A DNA stretch of 64,000 nucleotides from Cognatishimia sp. WU-CL00825 (GTDB lineage Bacteria > Pseudomonadota > Alphaproteobacteria > Rhodobacterales > Rhodobacteraceae), in the NCBI RefSeq assembly GCF_040364665.1, contig NZ_BAABWX010000001.1, forward strand, positions 1,922,001 to 1,986,000. Reading direction: 5' to 3'. Positions 1 to 8,809 of the stretch are shown in pieces. The notes under the pieces are model-generated. The model saw nothing but the letters and a program-made list of their open reading frames with translations. It was not told the DNA's origin and did not search any database. Numbering within the stretch: position 1 is the stretch's first letter; each line of letters opens with the position of its first letter. The position numbers and the translations under genes are program-made.

Positions 1-1381
1 CTTGTTTGGCGTCCTCCTGATCGTGAAAAACACGCACAGGTGCCTGCACAACGCGGTGTTCCGCTGAAACCGCAGATATTTTCATAACACCGGTGCCAAG
101 ATTACCTTTCAAATGCGACAGTCCTCCGTTGACCTGGAAGGGATCTGAAAGCGGCCGCACTATCTTTTCGTTCAATGAGGTCTCTGTTCCGGCGCGCCAA
201 ACAAGCCCTTCATCGGACAAAAACGGTTCTGTTGTATAGTTCGCAAGACCCTCACCCGCGACAGTTTTGGTGTCAGGGTGCAGCAGGCCTCCCTTAAGCA
301 ATTCATGGATCAAATATCCCAATCCACCTGCCGCGTGGAAGTGGTTCACGTCGGCCAGGCCGTTTGGATAGACCCGCGCCAGCAAAGGCACTTCGGCTGA
401 CAAATCTGCAAAGTCTTGCCAGTCCAGAATGATGCCGCCTGCACGCGCCATGGCCAATAAATGGATCAACAGATTTGTTGATCCACCTGTTGCCATCAGG
501 CCTACGATGCCATTCACAAAGGCCTTTTCATCAAGGATTTCGCAGGTTGGAGTGTAGTTGTTGCCCAATGCAGACAGCGAAAGCGCGCGTTTGGCCCCCT
601 CTGTCGTCAGCGCATCCCGCAATTCAGTATTGGGGGTGACAAAGCTGGAACCAGGTAGGTGCAAACCCATGAATTCCATCAACATTTGGTTGGTATTTGC
701 TGTGCCATAAAATGTGCAAGTGCCAGGCCCATGATAGGCCCCCATTTCCGACGCCATTAAAGCCTCGCGCCCGACTTCGCCCTTTGCAAATTTTTGGCGC
801 ACTTCGGCCTTATCATCATTGGAAATGCCACTGGTCATCGGGCCAGCTGGCACAAAGACTGCGGGCAAATGCCCAAAGGCCTGTGCACCGATCACCAAAC
901 CGGGCACAATCTTGTCGCAGACGCCAAGATAGACCGCCGCGTCAAAAGTGTTGTGACTGAGCGCAATGCCCGTCGCCATCGCAATAACATCGCGCGAAAA
1001 CAGGCTCAGTTCCATGCCCGCTTCACCCTGGGTCACGCCGTCACACATCGCAGGCACGCCACCCGCCACCTGCGCCGTGCCGCCAACCTCTCGGACCGCG
1101 TCGCGCATCAGCTGCGGATAACGTTCAAAGGGCTGATGGGCAGAAAGCATATCGTTATAGGCGGTCACAATGCCTAGATTCCCACCTGTTTTGGTGGCAA
1201 GGGCTGCCTGATCCGGTCCAGCGCCTGCATAGGCATGCGCTTGGCCACTGCAAGACAAATGTGCCCGGCTTGGACCCTTACTTTTGGCTGCTGCCATGCG
1301 TTCAAGATAGATGCCGCGCGAACCTTCGCTGCGTTTGATAATCCGTTCGGTCACAGATTTAAGCGTCGCATTTAATGTCAT
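1..1381 (-). CDS. edd: 6-phosphogluconate dehydratase (partial, C-terminus cut by window edge)
   Basis: Dehydrates 6-phosphogluconate to 2-keto-3-deoxy-6-phosphogluconate, the first committed step of the Entner-Doudoroff pathway. The reverse strand reads openly from an ATG at 1381 for about 460 codons up to base 1. The family is usually near 600 residues, so roughly the last quarter is missing. The translation has the IlvD/Edd signatures: a TAYNDMLSAHQP stretch near residue 76, CDGVTQGE with an iron-sulfur-type cysteine, a CDKIVPG stretch, and GTCTFYGTANTNQM. It lies 32 bp downstream of zwf on the same strand, so the two are probably co-transcribed. The next gene beyond the left edge may be eda, but that cannot be seen here. 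Confidence 0.95.
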   Translation of the reverse strand, partial: MTLNATLKSVTERIIKRSEGSRGIYLERMAAAKSKGPSRAHLSCSGQAHAYAGAGPDQAALATKTGGNLGIVTAYNDMLSAHQPFERYPQLMRDAVREVGGTAQVAGGVPAMCDGVTQGEAGMELSLFSRDVIAMATGIALSHNTFDAAVYLGVCDKIVPGLVIGAQAFGHLPAVFVPAGPMTSGISNDDKAEVRQKFAKGEVGREALMASEMGAYHGPGTCTFYGTANTNQMLMEFMGLHLPGSSFVTPNTELRDALTTEGAKRALSLSALGNNYTPTCEILDEKAFVNGIVGLMATGGSTNLLIHLLAMARAGGIILDWQDFADLSAEVPLLARVYPNGLADVNHFHAAGGLGYLIHELLKGGLLHPDTKTVAGEGLANYTTEPFLSDEGLVWRAGTETSLNEKIVRPLSDPFQVNGGLSHLKGNLGTGVMKISAVSAEHRVVQAPVRVFHDQEDAKQ

Positions 1382-1413
1382 GGTTTGTCGCTTTCGTTTC
1401 ACATAATAGCGGA

Positions 1414-2856
1414 TTAATTGCCAATCGGACGCCAACGGCGTCCATCGCGGTGCATCAAGAGCAATGAATCTTCTGGTCCAGAGCTCCCAACGTCATATTG
1501 TTGGGGCTTCAGATTTCGGTCAGTCCAATCTGCTATGATTGGGTCCGCCCAAGCCCATGCGGCTTCCACCTCGTCGCCACGCATAAACAGGGTTTGATCC
1601 CCGCGGATAACATCCATGATTAACCGCTCATATGCGTCCTGGGGTCGCTCAGCATCCTTAAGACTGTCGGCAAAGGTCATATCCAAAGAAGCCTCAGTCA
1701 GGCGCATACCACCGGGTCCCGGATCCTTGATTGTTGTGTGCAAGGTCATGCCCTCGTCCGGCTGCAAACGTATAACCAAAACGTTGCCCTGCGGGACATC
1801 AAGTCCCGGAAAAATCATATGTGGTGGATTTCGGAAATAGACCGCGATTTCGCTCAGCCGTTCGCGCAGGCATTTCCCCGTGCGCAAATAAAACGGGGTC
1901 CCGGCCCAACGCCAATTGGCGACATTTACCTTTAAGCCAATGAAGCTTTCTGTAATCGACTTGTCATTACCGGAGTGATCCCGGTAGCTGCCTTGGTCTC
2001 CTGACGCACGGTATTGCCCTCGTGCAATATCGCTGCTTTCAACGGCTTCAAGCGCCTCGATGACCTTTAGTTTTTCGTTGCGGACGGCATTCGGAGTAAA
2101 TTTCGAAGGAGGCTCCATGGCTGTCAGGCATAGCAATTGCATCAAATGGTTTTGCACCATGTCGCGCATGGCACCGGATTGGTCATAATATTCGCCTCGG
2201 CCATCCACCGACAGCTTTTCTGAAACTGTGATCTGTACATGATCGATGTGCGAGGCGTTCCAAAGCGGCTCAAACAAGGAATTGGCAAACCGCAGCGCCA
2301 TCAGGTTTTGCACTGTTTCTTTGCCAAGATAATGGTCGATACGATAGATTTGATGTTCTTGAAAACAGGCCCGCAGCTCTGCATTCAGCGTGCGCGCCGA
2401 AGCAAGATCATGTCCAAACGGCTTTTCGACAACGATCCGGCTTTCTTCAGTCGCAATACCGCGATCTCGCAAGCGACGGGCAATTGCACCAAAGAATTTA
2501 GGCGCAACGGACAGATAGAAAGCTTGAATAACGTCACTGCGCGTTGCTGCTTCCAAATTGTCCCACCCACGATCGCCCGCTGCGTCCACAGAGACATAAT
2601 CGATCAGGTCCAAAAACGCTGAAATTTTATCTTTGTCTCCATCATGAGCCGATGAAATGGCGGCCGACACTTTGGCCTGAAAATCCGCGCGACTTAAATC
2701 TGAGCGCGAGACGCCAATAATTCTACTGTCGTCCGCAAACTGCCCAGCCAGAAAACGGTGAAAAAGCCCAGGCCAGATTTTGCGGCGCGCCAAATCCCCG
2801 GTGGCACCAAAAAGAACGAGGTCAAAGGCGTTGACCGGAATTACGCGTGAAACCAT
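1414..2856 (-). CDS. zwf: Glucose-6-phosphate 1-dehydrogenase
   Basis: Oxidises glucose 6-phosphate to 6-phosphogluconolactone with NAD(P)+ and feeds the Entner-Doudoroff and pentose phosphate routes. The protein is 480 residues, normal for the family. The nucleotide-binding motif FGATGDLARRK is at about residues 16-26, and the substrate-binding signature RIDHYLGKE at 172-180. The ATG at 2856 follows a GAGGA ribosome site. It is the first gene of a zwf-edd unit. No 6-phosphogluconolactonase gene sits between them, so pgl must be elsewhere. A LacI-type operator about 180 bp upstream (3035-3048) suggests repression relieved by a sugar or sugar acid. Confidence 0.97.
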   Translation of the reverse strand: MVSRVIPVNAFDLVLFGATGDLARRKIWPGLFHRFLAGQFADDSRIIGVSRSDLSRADFQAKVSAAISSAHDGDKDKISAFLDLIDYVSVDAAGDRGWDNLEAATRSDVIQAFYLSVAPKFFGAIARRLRDRGIATEESRIVVEKPFGHDLASARTLNAELRACFQEHQIYRIDHYLGKETVQNLMALRFANSLFEPLWNASHIDHVQITVSEKLSVDGRGEYYDQSGAMRDMVQNHLMQLLCLTAMEPPSKFTPNAVRNEKLKVIEALEAVESSDIARGQYRASGDQGSYRDHSGNDKSITESFIGLKVNVANWRWAGTPFYLRTGKCLRERLSEIAVYFRNPPHMIFPGLDVPQGNVLVIRLQPDEGMTLHTTIKDPGPGGMRLTEASLDMTFADSLKDAERPQDAYERLIMDVIRGDQTLFMRGDEVEAAWAWADPIIADWTDRNLKPQQYDVGSSGPEDSLLLMHRDGRRWRPIGN

Positions 2857-3349
2857 GGTATCCTCATGTGCATGTCGTTTTGCATGCGTTTCTTTGGGTG
2901 GTTTTTTTGTAACGAATCAAGCGAATGGCCTTGTACGGCTATCATAAGGAGCCAATAGATTTGACTTTTGGCTTTGTTCTAAAAAGAAACAGACCCTTAC
3001 ATAAACCGGACAGGCCAAAACCCGACTCACCGACTGGTAGCGCTAACATAACCTGAATCCTAGGAGAATCAATGGGTATTTAAGTGGCCTCTGCATGTTC
3101 AAGCGCACATTCTGAGCGCGTCTCACATTACTATGAAGACCCGGCATTTTCGCATCTGGTCTGGTCAACTGATCCAAGAGCCTGCGCTGGTAATCACCTG
3201 GCTCGTAAAGCTGAATGTACCAAATTGCAGCATGCGACGCGTGTATAGACGCAACAAACAGGTCTAATTTATTGCCATCCTGCAGTTTCCGAATTCACTT
3301 GCAGCAAGCTGTCGCATAAAAGCGACCTGATAAAATTTGTGAGCAAACG
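2857..3349. other. Divergent intergenic region zwf / trhP-like gene
   Basis: About 490 bp with no convincing coding frame. It must hold the zwf promoter on the reverse strand and the promoter of the U32 gene at 3350. The only clear structure is a LacI-type near-palindrome at 3035-3048, annotated separately. I could not place -35/-10 boxes with confidence. Confidence 0.6.
3035..3048. promoter_or_regulatory. Putative LacI-family operator upstream of zwf
   Basis: TGGTAGCGCTAACA is palindromic except for one base pair and centres on CG, which is the typical LacI/GalR-family operator form. It lies about 180 bp upstream of the zwf start. No LacI-family gene is in the window, so the regulator is unknown. 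Confidence 0.5.
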
Positions 3350-5011
3350 ATGACACCCAAAACCTCGGAATTGTTAATGCCCGCAGGCAATCTGCGAAAG
3401 CTAAAGCTTGCAATACTGTACGGTGCTGACGCCGTTTATCTGGGCACACCAGACATGTCGCTGCGCACAAAATCAGAGTTTTCGTTAGAGGATGTGATCG
3501 AGGGCGTCGCGTTTTGTCACGCAAAGGGAAAACGCGCGTATCTGACGCTCAATTTGTTTTCACACAACAAAGATATCCCCAAGCTTGATGAATACATTGA
3601 TACGGTGCGCAAGGTTAAGCCAGACGGTCTGATCATTGCTGATCCTGGCGTGTTTCAATATGTGCGCGAGCGCGCACCCGAGCTGCCACTGCATATTTCG
3701 ACGCAGGCTAATATTTGTTCTTGGTTGTCGGTCAAATTTTGGGAAGCACAGGGGGCCGAGCTTGTGGTTCTTGCGCGCGAAGTATCCTACCCGGAACTGG
3801 TCGAAATTCGCGAGAAATGTCCGGACATCAAAATCGAGGCATTTGTGCACGGTGCCATGTGCATGACCTATTCAGGTCGCTGCCTGTTGTCTAACTTTAT
3901 GGCTGAACGCGGTGCCAATCAGGGCAATTGCGCAAATTCCTGTCGCTGGAACTATAATGTGAAGCTGCAGTTAAAAGACGGCACGCGCGAAGAAATCAAT
4001 ATCACAGAAGACAATGCAGATCTTTTTGAATTCCTATTAGAGGAAGGCTGCCGGCCCGGGGAGTTGATGCCGATCGTGGAAGATGATCGCGGCTCTTACA
4101 TTCTGAATTCACGTGATCTTTGTATCATGCCTAAGTTGGACGAATATCTAAAAATTGGCGTTGATAGTCTGAAGGTCGAAGGCCGAGGTAAGTCAGAGTA
4201 TTATGCCGCCATCGTCGCCCGCGCCTATCGCATGGCCATCGACGATTATTATGCTGACCCCGAGAACTGGGACCCAACGCCATATATGCGTGAATTAGAA
4301 GCGGTCGGGAACCGTGGATACACTTTGGCATTCCACGAAGGCCGGCTGAGCAATCTGGCGCACGACTACGAACACACGGCATCACTTGCACAGTGGGAAT
4401 ACGCCGGTGTTGTCACCGAAGTCACAGAAGATGCATTCTTGGTCGAAGCTAAAAACAAATTGGTCGCCGGAGAGGTGCTGGATTTCGTTTCGCCTATTTC
4501 GCGCGAAACCGTTTTATTGCGCGCTTACGAATTTGAAAAAGCCTCCAACGGAGAGGTGCTGAAAGTTGTTCATGGTGGCAGTAAAACGGTGATACGCCTG
4601 CCCTTTACCTTGTTTGACCACGAAGATTTGGAAGATCTCAAGGCCCGTTTCCCTGTTTACTCTGTGATGCGCAAAGAGCGCGCATTAACAGATGAACAAT
4701 GGAACCGCATTCGCTTTGATAAACTCACGCAAAGCATGGAAATCAATAAGACCGAAGCCGGCACAAAGGGTTATGAAAAACGCCGCGGTGCATTGATTGA
4801 CAGTATCCAAGCAGGTGGCACAGACAAGCGTTTCAAAACCAACCGTGTGGGGGTTGAAGGATGCTGTGGCAAAGGCTGCAATGGGTGTTTGATTTTCTGG
4901 CAAGATGATCAATATGCAAACGCTCGCGAGTCCCTGCTGAAACGCAAACAAGGCGAGATGCTAAGCCGCGCCGAAGCAACGTCTTTGAAGCTTCCGGAAA
5001 AAGCTGATTAG
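3350..5011 (+). CDS. trhP: U32-family protein, TrhP/YegQ-like tRNA uridine hydroxylation protein
   Basis: Closely resembles E. coli TrhP (YegQ), which is needed for prephenate-dependent 5-hydroxylation of U34 in some tRNAs. The U32 signature spans about residues 163-178 (EAFVHGAMCMTYSGRC). Four cysteines (171, 178, 194, 198) are placed as in iron-sulfur U32 proteins, and an R/K-rich SLKVEGRGKSEYY segment follows. At 553 residues it is about 100 longer than YegQ. The extension holds a cysteine cluster, CCGKGCNGC, at about 505-513, which could bind a second metal centre. It stands alone, convergent with ubiX. Its placement beside ubiUV brings three U32 proteins within 7 kb. The family is firm. 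The exact tRNA role is inferred from E. coli. Confidence 0.8.
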   Translation: MTPKTSELLMPAGNLRKLKLAILYGADAVYLGTPDMSLRTKSEFSLEDVIEGVAFCHAKGKRAYLTLNLFSHNKDIPKLDEYIDTVRKVKPDGLIIADPGVFQYVRERAPELPLHISTQANICSWLSVKFWEAQGAELVVLAREVSYPELVEIREKCPDIKIEAFVHGAMCMTYSGRCLLSNFMAERGANQGNCANSCRWNYNVKLQLKDGTREEINITEDNADLFEFLLEEGCRPGELMPIVEDDRGSYILNSRDLCIMPKLDEYLKIGVDSLKVEGRGKSEYYAAIVARAYRMAIDDYYADPENWDPTPYMRELEAVGNRGYTLAFHEGRLSNLAHDYEHTASLAQWEYAGVVTEVTEDAFLVEAKNKLVAGEVLDFVSPISRETVLLRAYEFEKASNGEVLKVVHGGSKTVIRLPFTLFDHEDLEDLKARFPVYSVMRKERALTDEQWNRIRFDKLTQSMEINKTEAGTKGYEKRRGALIDSIQAGGTDKRFKTNRVGVEGCCGKGCNGCLIFWQDDQYANARESLLKRKQGEMLSRAEATSLKLPEKAD

Positions 5012-5064
5012 ACTTGCACCAACAAATGCACCTTACCGAATATGCCTTTTGGTCATGCGCGGGC

Positions 5065-5634
5065 CTAATTATTTGACCAAGCCGCTGCAATGGGCTTTGC
5101 AATGCGCAGCAAATCAATGGCGCGGGCGGCCAATTGATCGACAATATCCGAAACGGTCTTGGGCCTAAGATAAAACGCCGGCACCGGGGGCATGATTATG
5201 CCGCCCATTTCCGTAACTGTCGCCATGTTTCTAAGATGCACCAGCGTTAAGGGTGTTTCGCGTGCCAACAACACCAATCGACGCCGTTCTTTAAGCTGAA
5301 CCGAAGCGGCGCGGGTCAGTAAGTTATCATCAAGGCCATTGGCGATGGCTGCCAAACTGCGCATCGAACAGGGTGCGACGATCATCCCGCTGACAGGAGC
5401 TGATCCGGACGCAATGCGCGCGCCTACGTCGGCAACGTCATAACACGTTGTTGCCAAATCACGCATAACGTCCAATGCATCTGCACCGCATTCTATTTTC
5501 AATGTGCGCATTGCAGCTGGGCTGACGACCAATTCCAATTCGGCACCCAAATCGGCAACCTGTTGTGCAATCGACAGCGCCAGATCCGCACCGGATGCGC
5601 CGGATACTCCAAGAATAACGCGCGACTTACTCAT
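5065..5634 (-). CDS. ubiX: Flavin prenyltransferase UbiX
   Basis: Makes prenylated FMN, the cofactor of UbiD decarboxylases. It is a 189-residue protein of normal length. The flavin-binding N-terminus carries GVSGASGADLA at about residues 9-19. Further in are the family's S-P-A-A stretch and a PVSGMIVAPCSMRSLAAIANG segment, then GGIIMPPVPAFYLRPK near the C-terminus. Its ATG overlaps the last codons of ubiD by 4 bp, so the two genes are translationally coupled. Together they give the O2-independent decarboxylation step of ubiquinone synthesis, which fits the ubiTUV genes transcribed the other way. Confidence 0.95.
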   Translation of the reverse strand: MSKSRVILGVSGASGADLALSIAQQVADLGAELELVVSPAAMRTLKIECGADALDVMRDLATTCYDVADVGARIASGSAPVSGMIVAPCSMRSLAAIANGLDDNLLTRAASVQLKERRRLVLLARETPLTLVHLRNMATVTEMGGIIMPPVPAFYLRPKTVSDIVDQLAARAIDLLRIAKPIAAAWSNN

Positions 5635-7178
5635 GTCTGTTCGCCTCGCAAAATACGCTCTGCAAGGGCTGAGGCGAAGGCGCTATCTCTGGGTGATGTT
5701 GACATCACGTGCCCCCATTCGCGGGTGGTTTCGCTGTCGATTTTTGTGGTGGCGTCAATTCCCATCTTACCAGCAAGGCCCGCTTTTGGGGAAGCGAAAT
5801 CCAGATAATCCATGGGAGTGTTTTCCAAAATCACGACGTCGCGTGACGGGTCCATGCGTGTGGCCAATGCCCAAGAGATATCTTGATGGCTTCTGGGGTC
5901 GATATCGACATCCACCACAATGATCATCTTGGTATAACTGAATTGTGGCAGCATCCCCCAAAGCGCCATCATCACACGTCTTGCCTGCCCCGGGTAACCT
6001 TTGTGGATGCTGACAACTGCTATCCGATAAGAGCAGGCCGCGGGTGGTAACCACAAATCATGGATCTCGGGAATTGAGGCTTGGATCGTTGGCAATGCAA
6101 GCTTGTTGAAAACTTCCCCAATAATGGCTGGCTCGTCCGGGGGGCGCCCAGTGTAAGTTGATAAGTATAGCGGATCGCGCCTGTGCGTGATCGCGCTGAC
6201 TTGCACGACGGGAAAGGGTTCTGCTGGATTATAATAACCCGTGTGATCACCAAATGGTCCTTCGGGTGCGGTTTCTGAACGTGACACCCAGCCTTCGATG
6301 ATGATCTCGGCCTCGGCGGGCACCATGAGTGGGACAGTCTTTGCCGCGACGAGTCTGGGTCGCATACCGTTTAAGGCTCCGGCGAAACTTATCTCTGAGA
6401 CATTTTCGGGCAGCGGCAACGCCGATGAAAGCAGCGTTGCTGGATCTGCGCCAAGAACAATTGCAACAGGTGTTTTTTCCCCCACCTGCCCCCAACTTTT
6501 GTGGTGCGCAGCCCCGCCGCGATGTGGCAACCAGCGCATGATCATTCGATTATGATCTAAGACTTGGACGCGATAGATACCCGCATTATAGGCCGATATA
6601 TCACTTATATCCGTGCCAGGGTGCCGCGTGATAACCACTGGCCAGGTTATCAAGGGTCCTGCGTCCTGCGGCCAATGGGTTTGTATGGGCAATTCGCGTA
6701 AATTGACTGAGTCACCTTCTGTTACGATGTGCTGAACAGGTGCGGATTTCAGAAACTTTGGTCGTGTTGCCAGAGCAGTCTTCAGCATCGGCCAGCGTGA
6801 CAAAGCATCGCGCAACCCTGTTGGTGGCGAAGGAGATCGCAACGCTGCAAGAAACGCGCCCAAGTCCGCAAGTTTATCAGGTGTAATGCCCAACCCAGCT
6901 GCAACACGTTCTTGCGTGCCAAAAAGGTTAACAACAACAGGAACTTCAGACCTTCCCCCATCTTTTAGGATCGGATTTTCAAAACACAAAACCGGCCCGT
7001 CAGCTTCTAGGACTGCACGGTGAACAGCTGTCATTTGATGCTGAACCGAAACCGGATCTGACACTTTCACTAACTGTTGCGTGTCGCCGCACCAATCAAG
7101 AAAGCTGCGCAGGTTTGGAAAGGAAGGAAGGGATCGAATGATATTTCTCCAAGCAAATTGCCTGAGGCCGCTTAGCAC
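5631..7178 (-). CDS. ubiD: UbiD-family 4-hydroxy-3-polyprenylbenzoate decarboxylase
   Basis: Removes the carboxyl group of the polyprenylated 4-hydroxybenzoate ring in ubiquinone synthesis, using prenylated FMN from UbiX. Family features include ITRHPGTDISDISAYNAGIYR, a PEGPFGDHTGYYNP segment with the E-x-P-F-G-D-x-x-G-Y motif, and ALWGMLPQFSYTKMIIVVD. The open frame starts at a GTG at 7178 and gives 515 residues. That start is doubtful: it lies only about 14 bp from an FNR-type palindrome and would overlap the -10 region if the box sits at -41.5. A GGAG at 7147-7150 precedes in-frame ATC (7142) and ATT (7139) codons, after which the sequence resembles the usual UbiD N-terminus. The true start may therefore be a rare codon near 7139. 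Confidence 0.92.
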   Translation of the reverse strand: MLSGLRQFAWRNIIRSLPSFPNLRSFLDWCGDTQQLVKVSDPVSVQHQMTAVHRAVLEADGPVLCFENPILKDGGRSEVPVVVNLFGTQERVAAGLGITPDKLADLGAFLAALRSPSPPTGLRDALSRWPMLKTALATRPKFLKSAPVQHIVTEGDSVNLRELPIQTHWPQDAGPLITWPVVITRHPGTDISDISAYNAGIYRVQVLDHNRMIMRWLPHRGGAAHHKSWGQVGEKTPVAIVLGADPATLLSSALPLPENVSEISFAGALNGMRPRLVAAKTVPLMVPAEAEIIIEGWVSRSETAPEGPFGDHTGYYNPAEPFPVVQVSAITHRRDPLYLSTYTGRPPDEPAIIGEVFNKLALPTIQASIPEIHDLWLPPAACSYRIAVVSIHKGYPGQARRVMMALWGMLPQFSYTKMIIVVDVDIDPRSHQDISWALATRMDPSRDVVILENTPMDYLDFASPKAGLAGKMGIDATTKIDSETTREWGHVMSTSPRDSAFASALAERILRGEQT

Positions 7179-7191
7179 CGAAAAAACCCGG

Positions 7192-7215
7192 AAAAATTGA
7201 CGATCGTCAATTTTT
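7192..7215. promoter_or_regulatory. Perfect 24-bp palindrome with FNR/FnrL-type box
   Basis: The core TTGACGATCGTCAA matches the TTGA-N6-TCAA pattern bound by FNR/FnrL. A5 and T5 flanks extend the perfect dyad to 24 bp. It sits between the divergent ubiD-ubiX and ubiT-ubiU-ubiV-nnrS units and is suitably placed to serve both. Placing the box at -41.5 predicts starts near 7162 (reverse) and 7245 (forward). The Crp/Fnr protein at 11085 has the matching ExxSR recognition residues. Confidence 0.8.
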
Positions 7216-7285
7216 GTCAGGGCCTTTCAAACTAACTCTCTTTTACTCAGCCGACCAATTGCACAATTTGGGGTAGGACACTTCG

Positions 7286-7828
7286 TTGCATCAATCTTCA
7301 GATCCACTTCCCAGATGTCCAACAATGGCGTCTTATGCATTGCGTCTAGCCCCCCTAAGGCCCTTGTCATTTGCATTAACTTCCGTTGCAAAAAACGTTG
7401 CCAAAAATCATCCAGGTCTATTTCGGCGGCTTGGCGAATATGGCGATGCCAGTTTTGTTTTAGACCCAACTGACTTGCCATTTGTTATCTTGCTTAACCC
7501 AAATAGCGGAACACCAAGCGTCATCGCGACACGCAGGTCTACCAAAACAACCACGCGCATTGCCGGCCCGTTCGCAGCGCTGCTCGGGCTGGTACATGGA
7601 AAATTTGATGGCGACGCCCTGTTTTTTTCGCGCAATTTGGTGATCGAAGGCGATACATCTGCTGCCCTGGCGCTGCGCAACGCCATTGATGATGCAGAAC
7701 TTGATTTGGCGCAGGAATTTTTGAGCCCATCCAGCCCACTTTCTGCGCCTTTGCAGCGCTTTCTTACATATTTGGAACAGATGTCGGGTGTGTGTTTCAT
7801 CCGGCCTGAGGACACACAAGAATGGTAA
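7286..7828 (+). CDS. ubiT: UbiT, SCP2-domain accessory factor for anaerobic ubiquinone synthesis
   Basis: UbiT is a lipid-binding SCP2 protein required with UbiU and UbiV for O2-independent ubiquinone biosynthesis. The 180-residue translation has an SCP2-like core. Its stretch KFDGDALFFSRNLVIEGDTSAALALRNAIDDAEL (about 107-140) matches the E. coli UbiT segment with FFQRRLVIEGDTELG. The TTG at 7286 follows a weak AGGA and keeps a PLPRCP N-terminus like that of relatives; an in-frame ATG at 7325 is the alternative. The gene overlaps ubiU by 7 bp, which indicates an operon. Anaerobic induction through the palindrome at 7192-7215 is likely. Confidence 0.88.
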   Translation: MHQSSDPLPRCPTMASYALRLAPLRPLSFALTSVAKNVAKNHPGLFRRLGEYGDASFVLDPTDLPFVILLNPNSGTPSVIATRRSTKTTTRIAGPFAALLGLVHGKFDGDALFFSRNLVIEGDTSAALALRNAIDDAELDLAQEFLSPSSPLSAPLQRFLTYLEQMSGVCFIRPEDTQEW

Positions 7829-8805
7829 TGGAAATCGTTTGCCCAGCCGGGACGCCCGCAGCGTTGCGGGCCGCTGTAAAAGCGGGGGCGCACACAATTT
7901 ATTGTGGATTTAGTGATGAAACCAATGCGCGAAATTTTCCCGGCTTGAACTTTGACAGGGCTGAAATGCGCGCCGGTGTGGAATATGCGCATGCACATGG
8001 GGCAAAAATGTTGGTGGCGATCAACACTTTTCCGCGCTCTGGGGACGAGGCCATTTGGCATCAGGCGGTGTCTGATGCCGAGGCCTGCGGTGTTGATGCC
8101 GTGATACTTGCAGATATTGGCCTTTTGGACTTTGCGACGCGCAAACATCCAAAGCTGCGCAGACATCTTTCGGTGCAGGCCGCCGCAGCAAATGCCGACA
8201 TGATCAACTATTATGCCAAAGCATTTGATATCAAGCGCGTCGTGCTTCCGCGTGTTTTGTCGGTTCCGGAAATTGCCGCCATCAACGCCGAAATTGATAT
8301 CGAAACCGAAGTGTTTGTGTTTGGTGGGCTTTGCGTCATGGCCGAAGGGCGCTGTTCGTTGTCATCTTATGCCACAGGCCGGTCGCCGAATATGAATGGC
8401 GTTTGCTCTCCTGCCAGCCATGTAGCCTATCAAGAAACCGACGGAATATTGGATGCACGACTGGGTGACTACGTGATCCACAGGGTCGAAAGCGGCGCAC
8501 CAGCCCCGTATCCAACGTTGTGCAAGGGATGTTTCAAAACCGAAGAAACGACTGGCCATCTATTTGAGGACCCAGTCAGTCTGAATGCTGAAAAGCTGAT
8601 CCCACAATTGCAAAAAGCCGGTGTTACAGCGCTAAAAATTGAGGGCCGGCAGCGCTCGCGGTCTTATGTGGCACAGGTTGTAAAGAGCTTTCGCGCCGCG
8701 GTCGAAGCTTTGGAGGCAGGCCACCCGATTCCCGAAGGAATGCTGGCCCAATTGTCCGAAGGCCAAGCCACGACCACTGGCGCTTATAAAAAAACATGGA
8801 GATAG
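7822..8805 (+). CDS. ubiU: UbiU, iron-sulfur U32 protein of O2-independent ubiquinone hydroxylation
   Basis: With UbiV it forms the complex that hydroxylates ubiquinone precursors without O2. Residues 7-50 (CPAGTPAALRAA, then NARNFPGLNF) closely follow E. coli UbiU. Cys171, Cys178, Cys195 and Cys234 match the four 4Fe-4S ligands known there, allowing for a two-residue offset. The motif FGGLCVMAEGRCSLSSYATGRSPN is the U32 core. The offset disappears if translation starts at the second ATG (7828), giving MEIVCPAG as in E. coli. It overlaps ubiT and is followed 4 bp later by ubiV. Confidence 0.95.
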   Translation: MVMEIVCPAGTPAALRAAVKAGAHTIYCGFSDETNARNFPGLNFDRAEMRAGVEYAHAHGAKMLVAINTFPRSGDEAIWHQAVSDAEACGVDAVILADIGLLDFATRKHPKLRRHLSVQAAAANADMINYYAKAFDIKRVVLPRVLSVPEIAAINAEIDIETEVFVFGGLCVMAEGRCSLSSYATGRSPNMNGVCSPASHVAYQETDGILDARLGDYVIHRVESGAPAPYPTLCKGCFKTEETTGHLFEDPVSLNAEKLIPQLQKAGVTALKIEGRQRSRSYVAQVVKSFRAAVEALEAGHPIPEGMLAQLSEGQATTTGAYKKTWR

Positions 8806-8809
8806 ACGA

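Noticed and set aside
697..1177. Forward-strand open frames of 87 and 127 codons
   Set aside because: They lie entirely antisense to edd, whose reverse-strand reading is unmistakable, and have no family resemblance.
7408..8166. Reverse-strand open frame of 252 codons
   Set aside because: Antisense to ubiT and ubiU, low-complexity composition without recognisable domains; a shadow of those genes.
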